Under the pieces are notes generated by a model. It was not told where the DNA came from. It made no database searches and worked only from the letters and a program-made list of their open reading frames with translations. 23,223 nt of DNA from a virus: positions 1 to 23,223 of the IMG/VR virus record IMGVR_UViG_3300021185_000491. One strand, 5' to 3'. The translations under genes and the position numbers were made by a program. Of this stretch, positions 8,306-15,053 are shown piece by piece; within the stretch, counting starts at the first letter, position 1, and each line of letters starts with the position of its first letter.

Positions 8306-8555
8306 ACAAAAATTGAAAGAACAACTGACAACAGGAATTGTTGCAGTAGAATTTGAAAAGTCAGATGGAACTCTACGTAAGATGAGTGCAACTCTGCAGG
8401 AAAGTTTCCTACCAACACCAGTCGCATCTGATGATGAGATTAATCGCAATCGTGCTCCGAACGAAGAGATCCAAGTTGTTTGGGATACCGAATCGAATGG
8501 TTGGAGATCATTCCGATTTGACCGTCTTAAATCAGTTGCAGGAGTTGCCGTTTAA
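8295..8555 (+). CDS. SH3-barrel-like small protein (WYL_2/DUF2693-like)
   Basis: The 86-residue protein has the pattern of the T4-like phage family called WYL_2 or DUF2693, a Sm/SH3-like barrel. It has GIVAVEFEKSDGTLRKMSATL near the N-terminus and VVWDTESNGWRSFRFDRL near the C-terminus, matching the family blocks of the type VxFxKxDGxxRxMxxTL and VWDxxxxxWRSFRxD. Function is unknown; a nucleic-acid-binding or adaptor role is often supposed. It overlaps the genes on both sides (by 11 bases upstream, and TAATG downstream). Confidence 0.8.
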   Translation: MVDKQKLKEQLTTGIVAVEFEKSDGTLRKMSATLQESFLPTPVASDDEINRNRAPNEEIQVVWDTESNGWRSFRFDRLKSVAGVAV

Positions 8556-8929
8556 TGTCCTTGTTTGATGATATTAATAAGTTTGCAGAAGCATGTGATC
8601 AACCACCTAGTGCAGACAACTATAAAATGTATCTCTCTCTTATTGATGAAGAGGTTGGTGAACTTGTCGAGGCAGTAGCTGCAGATGATAAGATTGAACA
8701 ACTTGATGCATTAGTTGATATCCTTGTCGTAACCATTGGTGCAATTCGTGCAGGTGGTATGGATGGACAGGGTGCCTGGGATGAAGTTATGAAAACAAAC
8801 TTTGCGAAGATTGACCCAGAGACTGGTAAAGTTCGCAAGCGTGAAGATGGTAAGGTACTAAAACCAGAAGGGTGGAAAGCACCACAACTGGAAGAGTTCC
8901 TACAGGATCATTTAACGCACTATGTTTAA
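8555..8929 (+). CDS. MazG/PRA-PH-like nucleotide pyrophosphohydrolase 1
   Basis: This 124-residue all-alpha NTP-PPase has the metal-binding EExxE at E32-E33-E36 (LIDEEVGELVEA) and a second acidic helix EQLDALVDILVV (E48, D51, D55). The downstream AWDEVMKTNFAKIDP and the VLKPEGWKAP tail are typical of the MazG-like/phosphoribosyl-ATP pyrophosphohydrolase-like proteins of phages. Such enzymes hydrolyse NTPs or dNTPs to monophosphates. In marine phages MazG has been proposed to adjust nucleotide or (p)ppGpp pools, but the substrate here is unknown. It starts at a TAATG overlap and ends overlapping the oxygenase-like gene by 8 bases. Confidence 0.9.
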   Translation: MSLFDDINKFAEACDQPPSADNYKMYLSLIDEEVGELVEAVAADDKIEQLDALVDILVVTIGAIRAGGMDGQGAWDEVMKTNFAKIDPETGKVRKREDGKVLKPEGWKAPQLEEFLQDHLTHYV

Positions 8930-9335
8930 AAGACTGGATATACCTGCCGTACCAGAAGAAATGATTTTACCTCTTGATGGGATATTGAAATTAAAAAACT
9001 TCTTTGGTGGGTATACCGACAAGTATACGATACATGACTGTCAAGACGATTTGTACTTTTGGTTGAAAGATGTGTTTCCAGAATATAATAAGTTCTGTTA
9101 TCAGACACTACAAGACGATGTACCTATTCATATAGACAGTGGTAGAACCACTGCGATTAATTACATTATAAAGTCGGGTGGTGATTCTGTTTCTACTGCA
9201 TGGTACGATAGTGAGTTTGGTGAAAAGATAAACGAAATATCTATTGAACCAAATCAATGGCACGAAATCGAAGTAGACAAATGGCATACAGTTCATGGAA
9301 TAACAGATAGACGGATAGCAATAACCGTTTATTAA
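8922..9335 (+). CDS. 2-oxoglutarate/Fe(II) oxygenase-like protein
   Basis: The 137-residue beta-rich protein carries a candidate iron-binding triad: H70-I-D72 in VPIHIDSGRTTAINYI and a distal histidine in WHTVHGITDRRIAITVY (H122 or H125), followed by R131, which could bind 2-oxoglutarate. The strand order before and after HxD fits the double-stranded beta-helix of prolyl-4-hydroxylase-like phage proteins. The substrate is unknown; protein, nucleobase or small-molecule hydroxylation are all possible. A cupin without oxygenase activity is the main alternative. It overlaps the MazG-like gene upstream by 8 bases, placing both in one operon. Confidence 0.72.
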   Translation: MFKRLDIPAVPEEMILPLDGILKLKNFFGGYTDKYTIHDCQDDLYFWLKDVFPEYNKFCYQTLQDDVPIHIDSGRTTAINYIIKSGGDSVSTAWYDSEFGEKINEISIEPNQWHEIEVDKWHTVHGITDRRIAITVY

Positions 9336-9338
9336 CTA

Positions 9339-9367
9339 TTGACAAACAGTATAAAGGATGATATAAT
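9339..9367 (+). promoter_or_regulatory. Perfect early-type promoter overlapping the MazG-like 2 start
   Basis: TTGACA (9339-9344), 17 bases, TATAAT (9362-9367): 12 of 12 consensus positions. The spacer contains an AAGGA ribosome site (9354-9358), and the ATG at 9366 overlaps the -10 as TATAATG. RNA from it would begin near 9374, beyond that ATG, so it could serve dam and the following genes. Confidence 0.6.
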
Positions 9368-9626
9368 GGGTAACGATCAAATAACAGAGCGTGACGAACT
9401 GATGGTAATTCTTATGGAAGAGTGTTCAGAAGTTGCAATCGAAGCTGCAAAGATGATCCGTTTCGGATATGAGAACAACCAAAAGTTGGAATCAGAAGTG
9501 GGTGATCTTATGTGTATGTTGAACCTATTGCACGATCATGGTCTAATAGATTGGGAAAACGTTGACGCATGTGCTGATGCAAAACGTGAGAAACTAAAAA
9601 AGTGGAGTAACTTGAACCTTGAATAA
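9366..9626 (+). CDS. MazG-like nucleotide pyrophosphohydrolase 2
   Basis: Starting at ATG 9366 gives 86 residues. An in-frame TTG at 9339 would add nine residues, but it is part of the TTGACA -35, and the AAGGA at 9354-9358 fits the ATG. The protein has EExxE at E18-E19-E22 (LMEECSEVAIEAAKMIRFG) and a second acidic helix LESEVGDLMCML (E44, D47), the pattern of short MazG-type NTP-PPases common in T4-like marine phages. It is distinct in sequence from the MazG-like protein at 8555, so the phage carries two such proteins within 1 kb. The 3' end overlaps the dam start by 8 bases. Confidence 0.85.
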   Translation: MGNDQITERDELMVILMEECSEVAIEAAKMIRFGYENNQKLESEVGDLMCMLNLLHDHGLIDWENVDACADAKREKLKKWSNLNLE

Positions 9627-10497
9627 CCTAAAGACACCTTTGAGATATCCAGGCGGTAAATCAAGAGCAGTGCAATTCTTGTTTGATGGTGATCAGTTAC
9701 CTATCAAACAGATCAAACAGTATCGTGAACCCTTCCTTGGTGGGGGTTCATGTGCTTTTGCATTCACAAAGAAGTTCCCACACATTCCTATGCATGTGAA
9801 CGATAAATACTACAACCTGTATTGTTTTTGGATTACTCTTCAAAAAGAAGGTGACAAACTCGCTAAGAAATTACACGATGTTAAAAACGAATTGTTGAAT
9901 GCATCAGATCCCCTACAAGCGCACTTAGACTACTATAAAGTCATGCGTGAAGGTTTGTCTGTTGCAAAGAATGAGTTCGACATTGCTTGGCAGTTTTATG
10001 TTATGAATAGATGTTCTTTCTCTGGTCTTGGAGAAACGACTGGGTCTTTTAGTAAGGATGCAGTTCGTGATCTCTTTAATCATCGATTGATTGGAAAGTT
10101 GCCTCAGTTTTCCCATTTGATGAAAGACTGGAAGATTACCAATCTAGACTGTAGTGAAATCTTCGACGATGATGAAGACACCTTTGTGTTTGCAGATCCA
10201 CCTTACGACATCAAGACATTCATCTATGGTAACAAAGGTGACATGCACGATACGTTTGACCACCAAGATTTCCACAAAGTAGTGGACGCTTCTAAGAATA
10301 TGATTATGATTACATATAACTCTAATGAGACTTTGAGGAATGCGTACACTGGTTGGGATCAACAAGAGTGGGATCTGACATACACTATGGTGTCATCTAA
10401 GAACTATACGGAAAATCAACATGAGAAGAAAGAGTTACTGCTATTGAACTATGACAGACCAGTACAGTATAGCTTAGATAATTTTTTGGGGGACTAG
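9619..10497 (+). CDS. dam: D12-class adenine-N6 DNA methyltransferase (Dam)
   Basis: The 292-residue protein has the D12/Dam order of motifs: LRYPGGKS (8-15), then REPFLGGGSCAFAF (motif I, SAM binding), NDKYYNLYCFW, and the catalytic DPPY at D193-Y196. T4 Dam and E. coli Dam of this class methylate adenine in GATC; the recognition site here is inferred from class only. Likely roles are protection from restriction or marking of phage DNA. The start is TTG at 9619, overlapping the end of the MazG-like 2 gene, with a GGAG at 9604-9607; no ATG in frame lies before the conserved motif. Confidence 0.93.
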   Translation: MNNLKTPLRYPGGKSRAVQFLFDGDQLPIKQIKQYREPFLGGGSCAFAFTKKFPHIPMHVNDKYYNLYCFWITLQKEGDKLAKKLHDVKNELLNASDPLQAHLDYYKVMREGLSVAKNEFDIAWQFYVMNRCSFSGLGETTGSFSKDAVRDLFNHRLIGKLPQFSHLMKDWKITNLDCSEIFDDDEDTFVFADPPYDIKTFIYGNKGDMHDTFDHQDFHKVVDASKNMIMITYNSNETLRNAYTGWDQQEWDLTYTMVSSKNYTENQHEKKELLLLNYDRPVQYSLDNFLGD

Positions 10498-11277
10498 ATG
10501 ACCAAAACCGTATGCGTATTAACAAACTTCCGATCAGGGAGTACTTCATTCACACTACAAAAATCAGTAGAGTATGACCTTCCTTATAAAGGTGAGTTGT
10601 TCAGTCATGAACGCCCTTGGCCTTATGCAGGTATTGAAGCGTATCATCAAGAGATGAAGATCAGAACAAATCATAAAGACGATCCAAGAATTCAAGAGTG
10701 GGATGATCGTCAAAAGAATGGATTTGATTTCACACGCACTTACATCAAAGGTCTACAAGAACGTGACCCTATTTGTTTTAAGTTGATGCCTGATCACACC
10801 ACACCAAACTGGAGATACCCATTACCTAACACTCATGATATTGATATTGTTAAATCCTGTGAAAAGGTTTACTTGTTATATCGTCGTGATTGGGTAGCGC
10901 AGGCACTCAGTTGGGTTGCACTCAGAGCGAATGGTAAGTTCGGTGAAAACGGTTTCTTACATCCTCTACGTAATGGAACACAAACAACATTTGACTTTCA
11001 CTGGAAAATGCATGTCGGTACAGAGTACAATGAAGAGACTGTTAAGAAGAAAGTCAAAGGCGATATGCATGGTCACTTCGTTCATATGTGTATCGAACAG
11101 TTAATGAATAACTACAAACGCATGGCAGAGATCTATCACGAAGTGCCTGGCATTGAATTAGTTTGCATGGAAGACTTCTTTGCAACGACTGACTACAAGA
11201 AATATAATCATGAATTTGTTTGGGAAGATGGTATGCCAGATATCCCAGAGTTTGACACTGAAGGACTGTTTAAATGA
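10498..11277 (+). CDS. Sulfotransferase-family protein
   Basis: The 259-residue product has an N-terminal strand and loop, VLTNFRSGSTSF (residues 7-18), that matches the 5'-phosphosulfate-binding loop (xRSGSTxL) of PAPS-dependent sulfotransferases. The segment VYLLYRRDWVAQALSWVAL matches the 3'-phosphate-binding element with conserved Arg and Ser. These enzymes move sulfate from PAPS to hydroxyl or amino groups of sugars, lipids or proteins. The acceptor is unknown. The APS-kinase-like gene at 1414 could provide the donor. It starts directly after the dam stop and is joined by ATGA to the next gene. Confidence 0.75.
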   Translation: MTKTVCVLTNFRSGSTSFTLQKSVEYDLPYKGELFSHERPWPYAGIEAYHQEMKIRTNHKDDPRIQEWDDRQKNGFDFTRTYIKGLQERDPICFKLMPDHTTPNWRYPLPNTHDIDIVKSCEKVYLLYRRDWVAQALSWVALRANGKFGENGFLHPLRNGTQTTFDFHWKMHVGTEYNEETVKKKVKGDMHGHFVHMCIEQLMNNYKRMAEIYHEVPGIELVCMEDFFATTDYKKYNHEFVWEDGMPDIPEFDTEGLFK

Positions 11278-11543
11278 CTCTGATAACTATAGATATGGAA
11301 GACTTGTGTATTGCTGCCGAAGGTGATACATCAGAAGACAAGTATGGGATTTTCAATGCCCAACCTGCAATCTATACACTAGAACGAATAAATGAATGGA
11401 AAGAGTTAGGTTATAAAGTTATTGTCGAAGTTACTGACCGTGACGTAGATATCGACTATGACACAACTCACCATTGGATAAAGTATTACAACGTACAATG
11501 CGACGATGTAAACTGGAAGATCCCTAACTATAATAGGGCTTGA
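11274..11543 (+). CDS. HAD-like hydrolase-fold protein, probably degenerate
   Basis: The 89-residue protein follows the plan of small capsule-phosphatase HAD proteins: N-terminal strand LITIDMEDL, then YGIFNAQPAIYTLERINEWKE (compare the family A-x-P-x-A-I-x-x-I-N-x-L), LGYKVIVEVTDRDV at the second strand, and THHWIKYYNV at the cap helix, before KIPNY. The nucleophile position is D7 but the expected second Asp (DxD) is Glu9, and the C-terminal acidic motif is missing, so catalysis is doubtful. Remote similarity is judged by eye; an unrelated alpha/beta protein is possible. It overlaps the sulfotransferase stop as ATGA. Confidence 0.6.
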   Translation: MTLITIDMEDLCIAAEGDTSEDKYGIFNAQPAIYTLERINEWKELGYKVIVEVTDRDVDIDYDTTHHWIKYYNVQCDDVNWKIPNYNRA

Positions 11544-11576
11544 CAAACCACACCAACTGTGGTATTGTTATAAATA
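11540..11576 (+). promoter_or_regulatory. Combined early and late promoter for the ParB-like gene
   Basis: TTGACA (11540-11545) is spaced 17 bases from TATTGT (11563-11568), an early-type pair. It is followed at once by a perfect T4-type late octamer TATAAATA (11569-11576). The -35 begins within the stop region of the upstream gene. The late start would be near 11582-11584. Confidence 0.8.
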
Positions 11577-11583
11577 GATGTAC

Positions 11584-11602
11584 GGTATTCATGACGAATA
11601 TC
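11584..11602 (+). other. Inverted repeat at the predicted late transcript 5' end
   Basis: GGTATTC (11584-11590) pairs with GAATATC (11596-11602) around a 5-base loop, with one G-U pair. It starts 7 bases after the late octamer, i.e. at the expected RNA 5' end, and leaves about 30 bases before the ATG at 11633. Confidence 0.5.
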
Positions 11603-11632
11603 ATAATTCAAAATTAACTTTAGGAGTTAAAC

Positions 11633-12634
11633 ATGACTGTTTTAATCAAATCTACAAAAATGTCTGTCGTATCAGGCTATCTCGCATCCCTAAATGGTAT
11701 CGTATCTGTACAAGATATTCTAGACACCATCATGCAAATTTCCAATTTAAAATCAAAAACACTAGATGCACTCAAAGCAGAACCTTATGGTCCCGAATGT
11801 AACACGGTTCCTCTAAGAGATATTCTGATTGATATGCGTTATCAACGTGCGATTCGTTTGAACCTCATTCTCAAGAAATTGAGAAAAGTTGGTGGATACG
11901 ATAGTAGTGTTGCCGGTGCAATTGATGTTGCAATCCGTCCAAACAAGAAACAATATGCTTGGGACGGTCTTCGTCGTTGTATCATGGCCGGTCTATGTGG
12001 ACTAGAAGAGATCTCAGTATCAACCTTCAGACACAATGCACTGATGATGGAAAATGCATGTAAAGAAGACGAAGCACGTAAGTTCGAGATCCGTAATGCG
12101 GAGAACGAAAAGATGAAACCAGAAGAGATCTTCAAATCTCAGGTTGCATACAGTGATCCAGAGGCAATGCGCCTACTAGGAGTACTAAAGAATGCAAACC
12201 TAGATGTCGAACGTCTTAACCCAGATGGGAAGGTACTTGGTGGTTTTGCCGAACTTCAGAAAAACTTCAACTTAAAAATGAAACCGATTAGTGAGGAAGA
12301 AATCGTAACAGCTTCTTCTATCATTCAATCATCTTATGCAAACGAAACGAACGTTTCAGTATATCTATTGACAGGACTTGCGTGGTTATTGCAAGTGAAC
12401 AGAACAGATATCGTCGATACTTCTTATTCAGAAGAAGAGATCGTAGAAGCATTCCAATCTTTTGTTATGACGTATCCGAAACAAACTGAGTTGACTAAAA
12501 ATCGGTTGGGTGCAAAACAACGTGAATCAGTTGCATATGCAATCGCAAAGAAAGTTCTTCGTGATGATAATGGACTTATCAAGAACATTGGTCTAGATAG
12601 TGATGAGCGAGATATTGTTGAGGCATCTGACTAA
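11633..12634 (+). CDS. ParB-like-domain protein
   Basis: The 333-residue protein starts at ATG 11633 behind AGGAG (TTTAGGAGTTAAAC). The N-terminal half resembles a ParB N-terminal domain: VPLRDILIDMRYQRAIR (residues 59-75; ParB-like I-x-V-D-x-x-Y-Q-R) and, after a short segment, IDVAIRPNKKQYAWDGLRR (97-115; ParB-like DGxHR). The C-terminal half is helical, charged and unlike anything I recognise. ParB-like domains in phages include CTP-binding regulators, DNA nicking or transcription factors, so the role cannot be stated. It has its own early-plus-late promoter and is probably made in quantity late in infection. Confidence 0.75.
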   Translation: MTVLIKSTKMSVVSGYLASLNGIVSVQDILDTIMQISNLKSKTLDALKAEPYGPECNTVPLRDILIDMRYQRAIRLNLILKKLRKVGGYDSSVAGAIDVAIRPNKKQYAWDGLRRCIMAGLCGLEEISVSTFRHNALMMENACKEDEARKFEIRNAENEKMKPEEIFKSQVAYSDPEAMRLLGVLKNANLDVERLNPDGKVLGGFAELQKNFNLKMKPISEEEIVTASSIIQSSYANETNVSVYLLTGLAWLLQVNRTDIVDTSYSEEEIVEAFQSFVMTYPKQTELTKNRLGAKQRESVAYAIAKKVLRDDNGLIKNIGLDSDERDIVEASD

Positions 12635-12647
12635 ATACTGTTAGTCA
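12628..12647 (+). other. Inverted repeat with embedded late-like octamer
   Basis: TGACTAA (12628-12634) and TTAGTCA (12641-12647) form a 7-bp stem with a 6-base loop just after the ParB-like gene, followed by a weak T-rich tail, so it could be a weak terminator. It contains ACTAAATA (12630-12637), a variant of the late octamer, about 30 bases before the glycosyltransferase ATG. Confidence 0.45.
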
Positions 12648-12667
12648 TCTTTATTATGGAGAATTAA

Positions 12668-13534
12668 ATGGACATTAAAATTACTACAGAACAGTTGCGT
12701 GGTTATAAACTTTTCATTGGGACACCAATGTACGGCGGAAACTGTTCTGGACTTTTCACTAAATCTTGTAACGATCTTGCAATGCTTTGTACCAAAGCAG
12801 GTATTGAGATTCGATTCTACTATCTGTTTAACGAAAGTCTTGTACAACGTGCAAGAAACTATGTCGTCGACGAGTTCTTACGCTCCGATAGTACGCACTT
12901 AATGTTCATTGATTCTGACATCCACTTCAATGCTAAAGATGTTCTTGCATTACTTGGTCTCGCAGTACACGATCCAGAAAACTATAACGTCATGACTGGC
13001 CCATATCCCAAGAAAACAATTGCATGGGAAAAGGTTCAAGTTGCGTCGAAAGCAGGACGTGGAGACGAAAGTCCTTTCGCACTAGAAAACTATACATCTG
13101 ACTTTGTATTCAATCCAGTACGTGGTATGAAGGGTGAATTCAAACTGAACGAACCAATCGAAGTATCAGAAGCTGGAACAGGTTTCATGTTAATTGGACG
13201 TGAAGTCTTTGAGAAGTATCGTGAAGCGTATCCAGAACTTGAGTACAAACCAGATCACGTACGCACTGAGAACTTCGACGGTGATCGTAACATCACTGCG
13301 TACTTTGATTGTATCATTGATCCAGAGACTAAACGTTATTTGTCTGAAGACTATTTCTTCTGTCAATATGCACGTAAAGCTGGTCTGAAGGTATGGATGT
13401 GTCCATGGATGAATATCAACCACGTTGGTACGCATATCTTTAAAGGTAACATGGCGGCAATCGGATCTCTTGGAGTTTCTGCAACTGCAGACGTTAAGTC
13501 TCGTAAAAAGAACTACAAGAAAAAGAAGAAATGA
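12668..13534 (+). CDS. GT-A type glycosyltransferase
   Basis: The 288-residue protein begins with a Rossmann-like half (KLFIGTPMYGG). It has an RARNYVVDEFL helix and the metal/nucleotide-sugar-binding motif FIDSDIHF with D82 and D84. EAGTGFMLIGREVF and LSEDYFFCQYARKAG (E227 and D228, the likely catalytic acidic region) follow. This is the layout of the phage GT-A glycosyltransferases seen in cyanophage-like T4 relatives. The C-terminus is very basic (KSRKKNYKKKKK). It probably transfers a sugar to a virion protein, DNA or host glycan; acceptor unknown. The ATG at 12668 follows GGAG, and the stop overlaps the next gene as ATGA. Confidence 0.85.
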   Translation: MDIKITTEQLRGYKLFIGTPMYGGNCSGLFTKSCNDLAMLCTKAGIEIRFYYLFNESLVQRARNYVVDEFLRSDSTHLMFIDSDIHFNAKDVLALLGLAVHDPENYNVMTGPYPKKTIAWEKVQVASKAGRGDESPFALENYTSDFVFNPVRGMKGEFKLNEPIEVSEAGTGFMLIGREVFEKYREAYPELEYKPDHVRTENFDGDRNITAYFDCIIDPETKRYLSEDYFFCQYARKAGLKVWMCPWMNINHVGTHIFKGNMAAIGSLGVSATADVKSRKKNYKKKKK

Positions 13535-13779
13535 GTGATCAAGGAAAACTCATTTTAATTACGGATATTATTGAACAGAAAGTTCGTAAGGAAAAAGAAT
13601 TAGAGTTCTACCTCAGAGAACTTGAGAAACTGAATTCAAAAATCAGTTACTTGAGAACTGAGGTGGATCTCACCAATACCATTATCGGAATGATCAAAGG
13701 CGAAATGGTTTATGATATTAAAGAACAGATGATCGAAAATACAGAACTTATCGCAGACACACAGAAAGATAAATCATGA
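13531..13779 (+). CDS. Small coiled-coil protein
   Basis: The 82-residue protein is almost entirely helical: KVRKEKELEFYLRELEKLN continues into KISYLRTEVDLTNTI with heptad-like leucine spacing, suggesting a coiled coil of about 50 residues. No family is recognised. ATGA overlaps on both sides tie its translation to the glycosyltransferase and to the secreted protein that follows. A chaperone, adaptor or structural role is conceivable but not shown. Confidence 0.8.
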   Translation: MSDQGKLILITDIIEQKVRKEKELEFYLRELEKLNSKISYLRTEVDLTNTIIGMIKGEMVYDIKEQMIENTELIADTQKDKS

Positions 13780-14234
13780 AATATATTACTACAACAGCTA
13801 TCGCTCTTTTAATCGCAACATCTGCACAGGCAGAAGAACGTATCAAAGGTAAGGTATGGGATGAATATAGGACAGTAACCGAATCAACACCCACAACGAG
13901 ATATGAATGCTACGATCAAGAAATCCCAATCTATGGACGAACAGGTGGTGGTGCATCCTCTGGTGATATCCTTGGTGGACTTATCTTAGGTGGTATCCTT
14001 GGTAAAGGTGTATCTGGTAATGATCAAGGTGCAGCAGCAGGTGCAGTTCTTGGTGGTATGATTGCGGCAGATAACAAACAGGGTAAACGTCGAATCACTG
14101 GATATCGTACAGAACGTGTCTGTGAAGATAAAACCACATATGTTAATGTCGAAAGAAAAGTCTACAGTCATAGTATTATTGATTTCAGATCGAACGGTGA
14201 AAGATATCAACTACGGTTTCAGAAACAACCATGA
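13776..14234 (+). CDS. Secreted glycine-zipper protein (17-kDa surface-antigen-like)
   Basis: The 152-residue protein has a clear signal peptide (KYITTTAIALLIATSAQA, cleavage likely after AQA at residue 19; no lipobox cysteine). A glycine-zipper membrane segment follows, GDILGGLILGGILGKGVSG and GAAAGAVLGGMIAAD (about 57-99), of the kind in the Rickettsia 17-kDa antigen and related outer-membrane proteins. The flanks carry two cysteines, C45 and C116, which could form a disulfide in the periplasm. The C-terminal FRSNGERYQLRFQ resembles the end of that family. In a phage it could alter the host envelope, block superinfection or aid lysis. It lies among glycan-modifying genes, with ATGA overlaps on both sides. 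Confidence 0.82.
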   Translation: MKYITTTAIALLIATSAQAEERIKGKVWDEYRTVTESTPTTRYECYDQEIPIYGRTGGGASSGDILGGLILGGILGKGVSGNDQGAAAGAVLGGMIAADNKQGKRRITGYRTERVCEDKTTYVNVERKVYSHSIIDFRSNGERYQLRFQKQP

Positions 14235-14452
14235 AACCCAACAATAACTTTGAACTTTCAGTAAGAGACATTGAAGTTATAGAATCGGCACTCAGAGCAA
14301 AGGCTGGACGTAGAGGTTTGGCAATTGCACAAGGTGAAGCATCAGAACAATCTCGTGCTGAGATGAATGAGTTACAAGATCTACTTGGACGCATACATCA
14401 TCAAAAGCATTGGTACAGATCAAAAGACGGTACTTTCCAAGGTGGTGGATAA
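14231..14452 (+). CDS. Small helical hypothetical protein
   Basis: The 73-residue protein contains LSVRDIEVIESALRAKAGRRG and RAEMNELQDLLGRIHHQKHWY, a predicted helical hairpin with a HHQKHWY end. I do not recognise the family. It starts at an ATGA overlap with the secreted protein and stops directly before the cytidylyltransferase ATG, so it is embedded in the same operon. Confidence 0.78.
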   Translation: MKPNNNFELSVRDIEVIESALRAKAGRRGLAIAQGEASEQSRAEMNELQDLLGRIHHQKHWYRSKDGTFQGGG

Positions 14453-14860
14453 ATGAAAACAGGTTTTACTTGTAGTGCATTTGACTTGCTTCATGCAGGA
14501 CATATTCAAATGTTGCGAGAAGCAAAAGAACAATGTGATTATCTCTTAGTTGGGTTACAAGTAGACCCATCAAAAGATCGTAAAGAAAAGAACGCTCCCA
14601 TCCAAACGGTTGTGGAGCGTTACACGCAATTAAATGCTGTTTCTTACGTGGATGAGATCATTCCCTACTTGACAGAGGGCGATTTAGATGATATACTGTC
14701 ACTATACCAAATCGATGTAAGGATTCTTGGTGAAGAGTATCGTGAGAAAGACTTCACTGGTAAGGATATCTGTCGTTCACGTGGTATAGATTTATATTTC
14801 AACAAGAGAGATCATCGTTTCAGTACGAGTGATCTAAGAAAGAGAGTTTGCGGTGAGTGA
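14453..14860 (+). CDS. TagD-like cytidylyltransferase
   Basis: The 135-residue protein is a glycerol-3-phosphate cytidylyltransferase-like enzyme. It has GFTCSAFDLLHAGH (HxGH at 14-17), YLLVGLQVDPS with the family's LVV/LxVGVxxD strand, VVERYTQLNAVSYVDEIIPY, and a C-terminal RFSTSDLRKRV (122-132) equivalent to the family RTxGISTSDI. These enzymes make CDP-glycerol, CDP-ethanolamine or related CDP-activated building blocks. The length fits the family (about 130). Neighbouring sugar-dehydrogenase and glycosyltransferase genes suggest envelope or glycan work. Substrate unknown. Confidence 0.88.
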   Translation: MKTGFTCSAFDLLHAGHIQMLREAKEQCDYLLVGLQVDPSKDRKEKNAPIQTVVERYTQLNAVSYVDEIIPYLTEGDLDDILSLYQIDVRILGEEYREKDFTGKDICRSRGIDLYFNKRDHRFSTSDLRKRVCGE

Positions 14861-15053
14861 AGATCCACGGAGTTTTTTAGGACCAGTATTCGAGAAGGGT
14901 TACCCTTCATATGAAGCAGTAAATAGAAAACCCGATGAGGAGATTACACTCTCGCAACTCAAACAAATATTCGTGAGTAATGGACTAGATTTTTTCATTG
15001 CATCACAAACAGGTAAAGTAGTCAAAGTGAATTTTATGGTGAAATCAGAATGA
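14853..15053 (+). CDS. Small hypothetical protein
   Basis: The 66-residue protein begins at GTG 14853, overlapping the end of the cytidylyltransferase by 8 bases, and its stop overlaps the next ATG as ATGA. The sequence has EEITLSQLKQIFVSNGLDFF and ends KVVKVNFMVKSE. No family is recognised. The double overlap in frame with the operon supports its reality. Confidence 0.72.
   Translation: MSEDPRSFLGPVFEKGYPSYEAVNRKPDEEITLSQLKQIFVSNGLDFFIASQTGKVVKVNFMVKSE

Noticed and set aside
9339-9365. In-frame TTG at 9339 as a longer start for the MazG-like 2 protein
   Set aside because: The TTG is the first triplet of a perfect TTGACA -35 and no ribosome site precedes it, while AAGGA fits the ATG at 9366.
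9804-9813. GATAAATA-type late octamers inside dam (near 9805) and gp45 (near 16100)
   Set aside because: Within conserved coding regions, without a downstream gene start or hairpin; expected by chance in AT-rich DNA.
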